This document shows, one piece after another, positions 1 through 6,227 of a stretch of 7,422 bases of DNA (positions are counted from its first letter, which is position 1; the number at the start of each line of letters is the position of its first letter). The position numbers were made by a program, and so were the translations under genes. Source of the DNA: Promethearchaeota archaeon (GTDB taxonomy: Archaea > Asgardarchaeota > Lokiarchaeia > Sigynarchaeales > SOKP01); the NCBI GenBank assembly GCA_016839845.1, contig JAEOTL010000533.1:1-7422 (forward strand), given 5' to 3'. The notes under the pieces were generated by a model that saw only the letters and a list, made by a program, of their open reading frames with translations, ran no database searches and had not been told where the DNA came from.

Positions 1-884
1 ATGGAATTAATGATTCTCTTGCTTTGAAATTGGCAAATGCAGGGATTGCAATGGGGATAACTGGAACTGATGTTGCAAAAGAAACGGCCGATATGGTCAT
101 TTCTGATGACAATTTCTCTTCGATTGAGAAAGGAGTTAAAATTGGTCGCGGACTTTTCTCAAAAATCCGTGTGATAATCTACTTTTTTATCTGTTTAAAT
201 ATTATGGAAGCGATTATCTTTTTTACATATGAATTTATCCCCACATTTGATTTATTTAGCTCTGAATGGCAACATATTTATATTTTTGGGATTGTTCACT
301 CCCTTCCCTCTTTAGCATTAGTTATTGACAAACATCCAAAAGACATAATGCTAGAACCTCCTCGAGATGAAGAAGAAATTCTAAATAAGAACATGTGGAT
401 AATGTTATTAATTCAAGCCTTTTTTATGGGTGTGGGGTTAGTTCTTGCTTTACAATTTACTCTAGGAGGGTTAGTCCCATTAAATGAATGGAATTTAAAT
501 CCGAGTATTAGTTACATCGTTCCCGGACAAGAATTAGCTCAAAAAGCACGTACAATGTTTATTACTACATTGTATATTGCTGAAACCAATTTCATCTGGA
601 CCTTTAGAAGACCAAACAAATCATTGCGAAGAAGCTTAAAAGAAGAATTAAATTATTCCTTATTGGTTATCTGTTTATTTACTCTGGCGATACATATCCT
701 TTTTGTTTGTTTTTCTTATAACGTTAACTATTACGTAAATGATGTATTTGGCCTAGATTTACAGATAAATTTCATGTTTCTTAGCGGAACGGATTGGCTA
801 ATATGTTTCTTACTTGCTTCACCTGGAATTATTAGTATTGAAATATTTAAGTATTTTGCAAGGGAGAAAAAGATTTTCTTTTAG
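1..884 (+). CDS. P-type cation-transporting-type ATPase, C-terminal part (5' end outside window)
   Basis: This is the end of an ATP-driven membrane transporter of the P-type ATPase superfamily, P2-like. The frame is open to the left edge (codons begin at base 3) and opens with GINDSLAL, the second half of the hinge motif GDGxNDxxAL. The TTG at 24 is therefore an internal Leu and not a start. The nucleotide-binding, phosphorylation and actuator domains lie upstream. Numbering residues from base 24, six membrane segments follow: M5 about 50-69, M6 84-103, M7 124-145, M8 178-195, M9 211-230 and M10 256-275. M5 keeps Asn59 and Glu62 and M8 keeps Glu187. M6 has His92 where SERCA has Asp800, and also lacks the Asn796 and Thr799 equivalents. 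It is clearly paralogous to the next gene: both share the GIAMGITGTDVAKE stretch, PRDxEEIL after M6 and RRPNKSL after M8. The family call is firm, but the substrate is unknown and may not be Ca2+. Confidence 0.93.
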   Translation, partial: GINDSLALKLANAGIAMGITGTDVAKETADMVISDDNFSSIEKGVKIGRGLFSKIRVIIYFFICLNIMEAIIFFTYEFIPTFDLFSSEWQHIYIFGIVHSLPSLALVIDKHPKDIMLEPPRDEEEILNKNMWIMLLIQAFFMGVGLVLALQFTLGGLVPLNEWNLNPSISYIVPGQELAQKARTMFITTLYIAETNFIWTFRRPNKSLRRSLKEELNYSLLVICLFTLAIHILFVCFSYNVNYYVNDVFGLDLQINFMFLSGTDWLICFLLASPGIISIEIFKYFAREKKIFF

Positions 885-885
885 A

Positions 886-896
886 TTTTTCCCTTG
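886..896 (+). terminator. T-rich tract after first ATPase
   Basis: A run of five T followed by CCCTT lies directly after the TAG stop. No GC-rich stem precedes it. Archaeal RNA polymerase commonly stops at such U-rich tracts without a hairpin. The tract is weak and the call rests on position and composition only. Confidence 0.3.
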
Positions 897-987
897 TTAA
901 GTCATCCTTTTCGCAGTTGATCAAGTATCTGAAATTGTTAAAAAAGAACTCACACAAAAATGAATTTAATATTCTAATTTTATTTAG

Positions 988-1014
988 ATTTCAAAAAAAG
1001 TTCCCTCTTGAAAT
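988..1014. repeat. Inverted repeat ATTTCAA-N13-TTGAAAT
   Basis: Perfect 7-bp arms lie at 988-994 and 1008-1014 around a 13-base spacer, in the gap between the two ATPase genes. It may be a protein-binding dyad or a weak RNA hairpin. In sequence this AT-rich, a 7-bp arm pair can arise by chance. Confidence 0.3.
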
Positions 1015-1039
1015 GTACATAATTATGTCGAGTTTAACG

Positions 1040-1070
1040 ATTTGAGGTATAATATTTATCTTCCTCAAAT
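1040..1070. promoter_or_regulatory. Inverted repeat ATTTGAGG-N15-CCTCAAAT, possible operator
   Basis: Perfect 8-bp arms lie at 1040-1047 and 1063-1070, about two helical turns apart centre to centre. The arms contain the only G/C-rich bases nearby (GAGG/CCTC), which makes chance less likely than for the pure A/T repeats. The spacer holds a TATA-like stretch (TATAATAT, 1048-1055), so a dimeric regulator bound here could cover an upstream promoter. It lies about 80-110 bases before the ATG of the complete ATPase. The role as an operator is inferred; the repeat itself is seen. Confidence 0.4.
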
Positions 1071-1097
1071 ATTTTAAGGCATGATTATTATGAATTA

Positions 1098-1106
1098 TTT
1101 ATTATA
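1098..1106 (+). promoter_or_regulatory. Candidate TATA box for the complete ATPase gene
   Basis: TTTATTATA resembles the archaeal TATA box. With the usual distance of about 25 bases, transcription would start near 1128-1132. That leaves a leader of roughly 20 bases which still includes the Shine-Dalgarno sequence at 1140-1146. A perfect 12-bp palindrome, ATTCAATTGAAT (1106-1117), abuts its downstream end and could be a repressor site or chance AT symmetry. An alternative TATA-like stretch is at 1048-1055. Confidence 0.4.
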
Positions 1107-1139
1107 TTCAATTGAATTAAATTTAATAACAAAAACTGT

Positions 1140-1146
1140 GGAAGGT
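1140..1146 (+). promoter_or_regulatory. Ribosome binding site of the complete ATPase
   Basis: GGAAGGT ends five bases before the ATG at 1152. It partly matches the GGAGGTGATC complement of the 16S rRNA 3' end, and it supports that ATG as the start. Confidence 0.5.
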
Positions 1147-1151
1147 CTCTT

Positions 1152-3995
1152 ATGGAATCTACAGAAAAAAATTTTTATAATCTTGAATTAACACAAATTT
1201 ACGATAAATTAAAGACTAATTCTGATAGTGGCCTAACTGGAAAAGAAGCTAAAAAGCGTCTTGAGCGGGATGGGCCCAATGAAATTCCCAAAGTATCAAA
1301 AGGGTTTATAAAAATCTATCTTGCCCCGTTATTTAACTGGTTGATAGTAATTTATTTACTCGGGTCTTTAATCTTATTTTTAGCATGGTTTTATGGTGGG
1401 GAAGGTCAATTGCAATTTATAGCTTTGACTCTCGGAATAGTCATTTTAAATTGTCTAGTTGCTATTATTCAACAATACAGAGCAACTAAGAAATTAAAAG
1501 CCCTACGTGAATTAACTACGCCGACATCAACAGTAATAAGAGATGGTAAAAAGAGTGAAGTTCCCACAAAAGAATTAGTTAAAGGAGACCTTTTAGTCCT
1601 AAACCAAGGAGACAAAATCCCCGCTGATGCAAGAATAATTAAATCATTTAATATGGTTATTAATGAAGCAAGTCTTACGGGAGAGAGTGAACCTGTAGAA
1701 AAAAGTGAGTCTGGGGCGGCATTAAAAGAAAAAAATATCAGTATTGGGGAACGCAAAAACATGGTATTCTTCGGAACTTTCATAACTACAGGAACAGGAA
1801 AGTCAATTGTAGTAAAAACTGGAGGTGACACTGAAATCGGAAAAATCTCTCATGGATTAGAAGAAGCAGGTACCAGTGAAATCCCAATTCGCCAAAAGAT
1901 GAATAATTTCGGTAAATGGTTAGGTTTAGCGGTTTTTGGTTTCTGGTTTCTTACTTTTTTAATCCTATGGGCTGTGGATGGTCAACCAGAGATCGTTAAG
2001 AGCTTAAATTCGGCTATGGATTTAATGCCAATTAATATCCCTTTATTAGTGACTATTGTTTTGATAACGGGAGTTCTTACTATGGCCCATCAAGGAGTAA
2101 TTATCAGGAATCTCGCATCCGTTGACAGTTTAGGGCGTGTAAGCGTTGTTTGCTCTGATAAAACTGGAACTCTAACTAAAAATCAAATGTCTGTGCAACA
2201 TGTTTGGACTAACGGTTCTGTTTTTCGTGTTACAGGCAGTGGTTACAACCCAGAGGGGGATATAATATTAATGGATGATCCTAAAAATCATGTATATGTA
2301 AAACATGTTGATGATTATCCCTATTTGAAACTCTTACTAACTTCTGGTTTCTTAAATAATAATTCTGCCTTGGTTAAAAACGAACTCAAAATCGGAGGGA
2401 ATATACACTACGATTATAACGTCATAGGTTCTCCAACTGAAGGAGCGTTGATGGTATTATTTCAAAAAGCAATGGGTGATTATCTTCTTGATGAATATGA
2501 GTTTGTTACAGAATATCCTTTTGATTCCGCTTTTAAACGAATGACAAAACTCTATAAAAAAGATGGGACGTATATATCATTCTCAAAGGGAGCGAGTGAA
2601 ATTCTATTACCTTTTTGCAGTAAAATAATATATAATGACAAAGTAATTGACTTAAATGATGATATCAAGAAGAAAGTATTAGAAATTGTTGATTTATATG
2701 CAAGTCAGGGATATAGAATTCTCAGTTTATGCTATAAAGAAATGAGTGAGAGACCTCCTGATGGGGAGGCAGGTAGAACCATCAGTGAGTCCGATTTAAT
2801 ATTTATTGGATTTACAACAATTCTGGATCCCCCTCGAGAAGGAGTAAAAGAATCGGTACTACAAGCCCAAGAAGCAGGAGTTGAGGTAATAATGATTACA
2901 GGCGATTCTCCCGCTACTGCGAGAGCAATAGCTTCACAGATCGCCATTATAAATAGAGAAGATGATCAAGTAGTAGAGGGAAAAGAAGTAGAGTCAATCG
3001 AATCATACAAGGATTTCGCAAAGATTAAAGTTTTTGCTCGTGTCAGTCCTGTACACAAAGAAGACATTATCGAAAAATACCAAGAACAGAAAAAAGTAGT
3101 GGCAATGACGGGAGACGGTGTGAACGATGCGTTAGCATTAAATATGGCAGATGCTGGTATAGCAATGGGTATCACGGGAACTGATGTTGCGAAAGAAGCA
3201 TCAGATATGGTAATTTCAGATGATTCATTTAATTCAATAGTAACGGGTATTCATCACGGCAGAGGAATATTTGCAAGAATTCGAGCAGTGGTATTCTTTT
3301 TTATATGTATTAATGTGTTTGAGGGAATTGTGCAATTTATTTTAGCAATAATCTTAAAGTTACCCTACTTTCTCGATGATGCCTTCTATTATCAATGGAT
3401 ATTTCTCAGTATAACTTTGCATATGTTTCCGGCGTTAATTCTTACCTTTGATTCAACATCCAAGGATGTGATGAAAGAAAAACCCAGAGATACGGAAGAA
3501 ATCCTTTCAAAGAACATTATTATCCTTTTATTCTTCTTTGGAATTTTGCTTGCTACGAGTATGGTACTTGTCTATTATATATCTATTAGTGGAATTCATC
3601 CCGTTTTCCCTGAAAACGTATTAAACACATTAAACCCCCATGGAGTGACTATTACTGAGGCCAAAACCCTGACTATGCTCATGGTAACCTTATTTTTCTG
3701 TGAATCATTCCTAATCTTTCAAATTCGGCGCCCCAATAAGTCTTTAATCAAAAGCCTCATAGAAGACAGTAATAAGCGTATGTATCTCATCATCGGGCTC
3801 CTTTTTGCACTTTTTATAATGCTAATCTATATTCCTGGAGTTCAACTATTCTTAGCTGAGGAAATTGGATTTAATTTTATGTTTGTTTATTTAAATGGAT
3901 TTGATTGGCTAGTGTGCTTTTTGATTTCTTTGATTTGCATCGTTTCATTTGAAATCGTTAAATACGTAGCGCGTAGATATGGGATCACTTTCTAA
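1152..3995 (+). CDS. P-type ATPase, P2-like, complete, with atypical M4 and M6 ion-site residues
   Basis: This integral membrane transporter hydrolyses ATP through a phospho-aspartate intermediate. At 947 residues it has the usual length for P2/P3 ATPases. An N-terminal cation-ATPase domain (about 8-50) precedes M1 (59-79) and M2 (87-109). The actuator domain carries TGES at 176-179, followed by M3 (256-275) and M4 (288-312). The phosphorylation motif DKTGT has Asp336. The nucleotide domain has KGA at 479-481, then come DPPR 559-562, TGD 583-585 and the hinge TGDGVND 653-659. M5-M10 fill 712-939. All catalytic motifs are intact. M4 reads PINIP (293-297) in place of PEGLP. M6 has His757 for the canonical Asp, and Ser753 and Leu756 where SERCA has Asn796 and Thr799. 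Asn721 and Glu724 of M5 and Glu851 of M8 are kept. The Ile at the M4 Glu position also occurs in P3A H+ pumps (PIALP) and P4 lipid flippases (PISL). The start is supported by GGAAGGT five bases upstream. The substrate is unassigned. Confidence 0.95.
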   Translation: MESTEKNFYNLELTQIYDKLKTNSDSGLTGKEAKKRLERDGPNEIPKVSKGFIKIYLAPLFNWLIVIYLLGSLILFLAWFYGGEGQLQFIALTLGIVILNCLVAIIQQYRATKKLKALRELTTPTSTVIRDGKKSEVPTKELVKGDLLVLNQGDKIPADARIIKSFNMVINEASLTGESEPVEKSESGAALKEKNISIGERKNMVFFGTFITTGTGKSIVVKTGGDTEIGKISHGLEEAGTSEIPIRQKMNNFGKWLGLAVFGFWFLTFLILWAVDGQPEIVKSLNSAMDLMPINIPLLVTIVLITGVLTMAHQGVIIRNLASVDSLGRVSVVCSDKTGTLTKNQMSVQHVWTNGSVFRVTGSGYNPEGDIILMDDPKNHVYVKHVDDYPYLKLLLTSGFLNNNSALVKNELKIGGNIHYDYNVIGSPTEGALMVLFQKAMGDYLLDEYEFVTEYPFDSAFKRMTKLYKKDGTYISFSKGASEILLPFCSKIIYNDKVIDLNDDIKKKVLEIVDLYASQGYRILSLCYKEMSERPPDGEAGRTISESDLIFIGFTTILDPPREGVKESVLQAQEAGVEVIMITGDSPATARAIASQIAIINREDDQVVEGKEVESIESYKDFAKIKVFARVSPVHKEDIIEKYQEQKKVVAMTGDGVNDALALNMADAGIAMGITGTDVAKEASDMVISDDSFNSIVTGIHHGRGIFARIRAVVFFFICINVFEGIVQFILAIILKLPYFLDDAFYYQWIFLSITLHMFPALILTFDSTSKDVMKEKPRDTEEILSKNIIILLFFFGILLATSMVLVYYISISGIHPVFPENVLNTLNPHGVTITEAKTLTMLMVTLFFCESFLIFQIRRPNKSLIKSLIEDSNKRMYLIIGLLFALFIMLIYIPGVQLFLAEEIGFNFMFVYLNGFDWLVCFLISLICIVSFEIVKYVARRYGITF

Positions 3996-4003
3996 AGTTT
4001 AAA

Positions 4004-4024
4004 TTTTCTTTTTTCTCTTTTCTT
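4004..4024 (+). terminator. T-rich transcription stop after complete ATPase
   Basis: This is a pyrimidine tract of T runs broken only by single C residues, starting nine bases after the TAA stop. It has no hairpin. This is the typical form of an archaeal intrinsic terminator, and the strongest such tract in the window. Confidence 0.5.
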
Positions 4025-4035
4025 ATAGTTTTAAT

Positions 4036-4048
4036 TAATTTTTTATTC
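4036..4048 (+). promoter_or_regulatory. Candidate AT-rich promoter box for the acetyltransferase
   Basis: The AT-rich stretch TAATTTTTTATTC is centred about 27 bases before the ATG at 4070. That spacing would place the transcript start at or next to the start codon. No Shine-Dalgarno match precedes the ATG, which fits a leaderless mRNA. The box is a poor TATA match and overlaps the terminator-like region, so the call is weak. Confidence 0.3.
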
Positions 4049-4069
4049 AAACTCCGATTTCTTTATTTT

Positions 4070-4597
4070 ATGCTGAAAGGAGAGAGAGTTATTCTTGGGC
4101 CTGTAAAGAGAGAATATATTGATGGTTATCTTAAATGGTTAAATGACACTGAACTAACCCAATATTTAAGCATTTATCGTCCTCTCACTCGTATGGAGGA
4201 AGAAGACTGGATAGAAAATCTTAAAAACAGAAAAGATACAATAAATTTTTCAATTAATCTTCTCGACAATACACCTATCGGTAATTGCGGTCTACATCAA
4301 ATTGATTGGAAAAACAGATTAGCTGAAGCCGGAATAATTATTGGGGAAAAGAAACTACAAGGAAAAGGTTATGGAACAGAAGCGATGAAGTTATTAATAA
4401 ATTATGGATTTAATAGTGTAAATTTAAACAGAATTCAATTACGTGTTTATGATTTCAATATTAGAGCAATGCAGTCCTATAAGAAAGTCGGATTTATAGA
4501 AGAAGGGCGAATGAGAAAAGCGATATTCATTAATGGGGAGTATCATGATGTGCTTCTGATGAGCATTCTACGGGAAGAATGGCTTAAAAGAGAATAA
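4070..4597 (+). CDS. GNAT-family N-acetyltransferase, RimJ/RimL type
   Basis: This 175-residue soluble protein of the Acetyltransf_3 group should transfer an acetyl group from acetyl-CoA to a primary amine. Family members modify protein N-termini (RimJ/RimL), polyamines or antibiotics. The opening MLKGERVILGPV is the usual first strand of the group and fixes the start at 4070. The acetyl-CoA pyrophosphate loop is LQGKGYGTEA (96-105, matching Q/RxxGxG/A), preceded by the beta-4 strand EAGIIIGEK. The C-terminal motif NIRAMQSYKKVGF (130-142) is the conserved NxRAxxxYxKxGF helix and strand. Length and domain order are normal, with no truncation. There is no Shine-Dalgarno sequence upstream, so the mRNA may be leaderless. 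It sits alone between T-rich tracts. The family is certain, but the sequence does not reveal the acceptor substrate, and no ribosomal or resistance gene is nearby to suggest one. Confidence 0.93.
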   Translation: MLKGERVILGPVKREYIDGYLKWLNDTELTQYLSIYRPLTRMEEEDWIENLKNRKDTINFSINLLDNTPIGNCGLHQIDWKNRLAEAGIIIGEKKLQGKGYGTEAMKLLINYGFNSVNLNRIQLRVYDFNIRAMQSYKKVGFIEEGRMRKAIFINGEYHDVLLMSILREEWLKRE

Positions 4598-4631
4598 TTT
4601 CATTTCCATCTTATACGCGAAGAATTCATCC

Positions 4632-4648
4632 CGATCTTTAAAGAATCG
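4632..4648. repeat. Near-palindrome downstream of the acetyltransferase
   Basis: CGATCTTTAAAGAATCG reads almost the same on both strands (CGAT-CTTT against CGATTCTTT, one unpaired base). It lies about 35 bases after the acetyltransferase stop and before the T-rich tract at 4663-4679. It could be a 3' hairpin or a binding site; it has too short a loop for a good hairpin unless the central bases stay unpaired. Confidence 0.25.
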
Positions 4649-4662
4649 AAGCAGAAATATCT

Positions 4663-4679
4663 TATTTTTATTTTATCTT
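4663..4679 (+). terminator. T-rich tract after the acetyltransferase
   Basis: The tract consists of T runs interrupted by single A or C bases, about 65 bases past the acetyltransferase stop and ahead of the next promoter-like box. It is a plausible archaeal terminator on composition only. Confidence 0.3.
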
Positions 4680-4702
4680 AATTAATCCCTATAACAAGTT
4701 AA

Positions 4703-4716
4703 TTTTTAAAATATTT
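4703..4716 (+). promoter_or_regulatory. Candidate TATA box for the DUF362 gene
   Basis: TTTTTAAAATATTT is a good archaeal TATA-like stretch. A transcript start about 25 bases downstream (near 4738) would leave a short leader of about 25 bases that contains the Shine-Dalgarno match at 4752-4756. Confidence 0.4.
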
Positions 4717-4751
4717 AACATTCACTTCTACTAATATACATTCAAATTATT

Positions 4752-4756
4752 AGGTG
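4752..4756 (+). promoter_or_regulatory. Ribosome binding site of the DUF362 gene
   Basis: AGGTG matches the centre of the anti-Shine-Dalgarno complement GGAGGTGATC and ends seven bases before the ATG at 4764, so it supports that start. Confidence 0.55.
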
Positions 4757-4763
4757 TAATTGC

Positions 4764-6095
4764 ATGAGTAAATCAAAAGTCTCTATTGTAAAATATGAAG
4801 AACCATTAGAATCTGTCCGTAAAGTCGTGGAATTAACTAATCTATTTGATGAGATTCCCAAAAACGCAAAAGTGTTTATAAAACCTAACATTGTCTATTG
4901 GAATGCTGCTACGAATTTTCCAAAATGGGGAGTTATCACCAGTTCTCGTGTTATTGAAGATGTTATTATTTTACTTAAGGAACGAGATATTGACGATATC
5001 TCTATTGGAGAAGGCATAGTAACAGTAGATATTAAAGACACTGAAACTGCTAAAGATGCATTTGAAAAACTGGGCTATAATGTTCTAAAAGAAAGATATG
5101 GTGTAAAAACGATTAATACTTTTGAACATAAATTTGAGAAGATTGATTTGGATACGGGATTTAATGTCAATTTTAATTCCGAGGCATTAGCTGCTGACTT
5201 TGTAATTGATATACCAGTATTAAAAACTCATTCTCAAGCTGTCGTAACACTTGGATTCAAAAATTTGAAAGGATTGATAAACTATGCATCTCGGAAGAAA
5301 TTTCATAGCGATGATCCAGTAAAAGATTTACACCACAATGTTGCGAAATTACCAAACAAGCTCAAAAAAGTTTTGACGATTATCGATGGGATCTATACCC
5401 TTGAACGAGGGCCTGCCATTGACGGAAAAGCTCATAGAAAAAACATCCTTGTTGCTTCTTCGGATATTCTATCAGCAGATTTAGTTGGAGCCAAATTACT
5501 TGGTATTGAACCCCCTGATGTACCTCACTTAGTGCAAGCAGCCAAAGATAGAAATAGACCTATGGATTTATCAGATGTTGAAATTGTTGGTGAAAGCATT
5601 GATAGCCTAGCTTCTCATCATGAATGGGATTTTATTTATAATGATGCAGGAGACCTTCCACTCCCATTAGAGAGGATTGGGGTAAAAGGATTAAAATATC
5701 ACAAATATGATAGTACTTTGTGCACATATTGCTCAGGGATTAATGGAGCTTTATTAATGGTTATCAAAGGAGCATGGCAAATGAGAAAAGGTAAACCATT
5801 CGATAATGTTGAATTTTTGAATGGGAAACTTCAAGAACCAACCCCCGGAATGGATAAAACCATACTAATCGGTCAATGTCAATATAACAAACATAAAGAT
5901 CACCCTGAAATAAAGGAGATGATTCCAATCAGAGGATGTCCCCCTTCTTTTGACGATGTGAGAACTGCATTTAGTCAAATAGGGATCGAACTTCCATCGA
6001 ACATGCTTCAGAACATAAATATGGGTGCGGGATTTCTTCTGGGCAAATATCGAGGAAAACCTGAATTTGAAGAATCCTTCTTTCAAGTAAATTAA
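4764..6095 (+). CDS. DUF362 domain protein with C-terminal four-cysteine cluster
   Basis: This 443-residue soluble protein has no signal peptide or membrane segment. The first 280 residues or so fit DUF362 (PF04015): KPNIV near 40-44, the core DIPVLKTHSQAVVTLGFKNLKG (149-170), and DGIYTLERGP (208-217), a form of the family's DGxxxxEGxGP with Arg in place of the first Gly. Members of this family are often linked to iron-sulfur chemistry, but their reactions are mostly unknown. The C-terminal part holds the only four cysteines of the protein: CTYC (320 and 323), GQC (372) and RGCPP (392). Four Cys in such an arrangement could bind an Fe-S cluster or a zinc ion; this is inferred from spacing alone and is not a standard ferredoxin CxxCxxCxxxC motif. 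The start is supported by AGGTG upstream. It has its own promoter-like box and a strong T tract behind it, so it is probably not co-transcribed with its neighbours. The enzymatic role is not known. Confidence 0.85.
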   Translation: MSKSKVSIVKYEEPLESVRKVVELTNLFDEIPKNAKVFIKPNIVYWNAATNFPKWGVITSSRVIEDVIILLKERDIDDISIGEGIVTVDIKDTETAKDAFEKLGYNVLKERYGVKTINTFEHKFEKIDLDTGFNVNFNSEALAADFVIDIPVLKTHSQAVVTLGFKNLKGLINYASRKKFHSDDPVKDLHHNVAKLPNKLKKVLTIIDGIYTLERGPAIDGKAHRKNILVASSDILSADLVGAKLLGIEPPDVPHLVQAAKDRNRPMDLSDVEIVGESIDSLASHHEWDFIYNDAGDLPLPLERIGVKGLKYHKYDSTLCTYCSGINGALLMVIKGAWQMRKGKPFDNVEFLNGKLQEPTPGMDKTILIGQCQYNKHKDHPEIKEMIPIRGCPPSFDDVRTAFSQIGIELPSNMLQNINMGAGFLLGKYRGKPEFEESFFQVN

Positions 6096-6096
6096 A

Positions 6097-6137
6097 TTTT
6101 TATTTTTCTTTTTTGTCATTAAGAGTTGGTTTTTTTT
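6097..6137 (+). terminator. T-rich transcription stops after the DUF362 gene
   Basis: Two T tracts follow the TAA stop: 6097-6114 (T runs broken by one A and one C) and an uninterrupted run of eight T at 6130-6137. No hairpin is needed or seen. Together they make a likely archaeal terminator separating this gene from the acyl-CoA synthetase. Confidence 0.5.
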
Positions 6138-6191
6138 GGCTTATTTCGTAGTTTAAAGAATCTTTTTATACAAAAGCTGCATATTTTAAGA

Positions 6192-6199
6192 TTATATTT
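6192..6199 (+). promoter_or_regulatory. Candidate TATA box for the acyl-CoA synthetase gene
   Basis: TTATATTT lies about 33 bases (centre to start) before the first possible GTG start. It would put the transcript start near 6220-6225 and give a very short or absent leader. A second TATA-like stretch, TTTTTATA at 6163-6170, is an alternative and would give a leader of about 30 bases. Confidence 0.35.
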
Positions 6200-6227
6200 T
6201 TCTTAATCCATAATTAAAACGATTAAA

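Noticed and set aside
24..26. TTG at 24 as the start of a short 286-residue gene
   Set aside because: The frame stays open to the window edge and the residues before it (GINDSLA) complete the P-type ATPase hinge motif, so it is an internal Leu of a longer protein.
1469..1831. 120-codon open frame on the minus strand
   Set aside because: It lies wholly inside the actuator-domain region of the complete ATPase, on the opposite strand, and its translation shows no recognisable domain.
2732..3175. Two short minus-strand open frames (2732-2947 and 2966-3175)
   Set aside because: Both are antisense to the conserved phosphorylation-domain motifs (DPPR, TGD, GDGVND) of the ATPase, which explains the open frames.
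4598..4763. Small RNA or riboswitch in the gap before the DUF362 gene
   Set aside because: Apart from one short near-palindrome the gap is AT-rich with no stable stem set or known riboswitch core that I can recognise.
5865..6119. 84-codon minus-strand open frame at the end of the DUF362 gene
   Set aside because: Its start is in a T-rich terminator (giving a poly-Lys N-terminus) and the rest is antisense to the DUF362 coding region; there is no domain signal.
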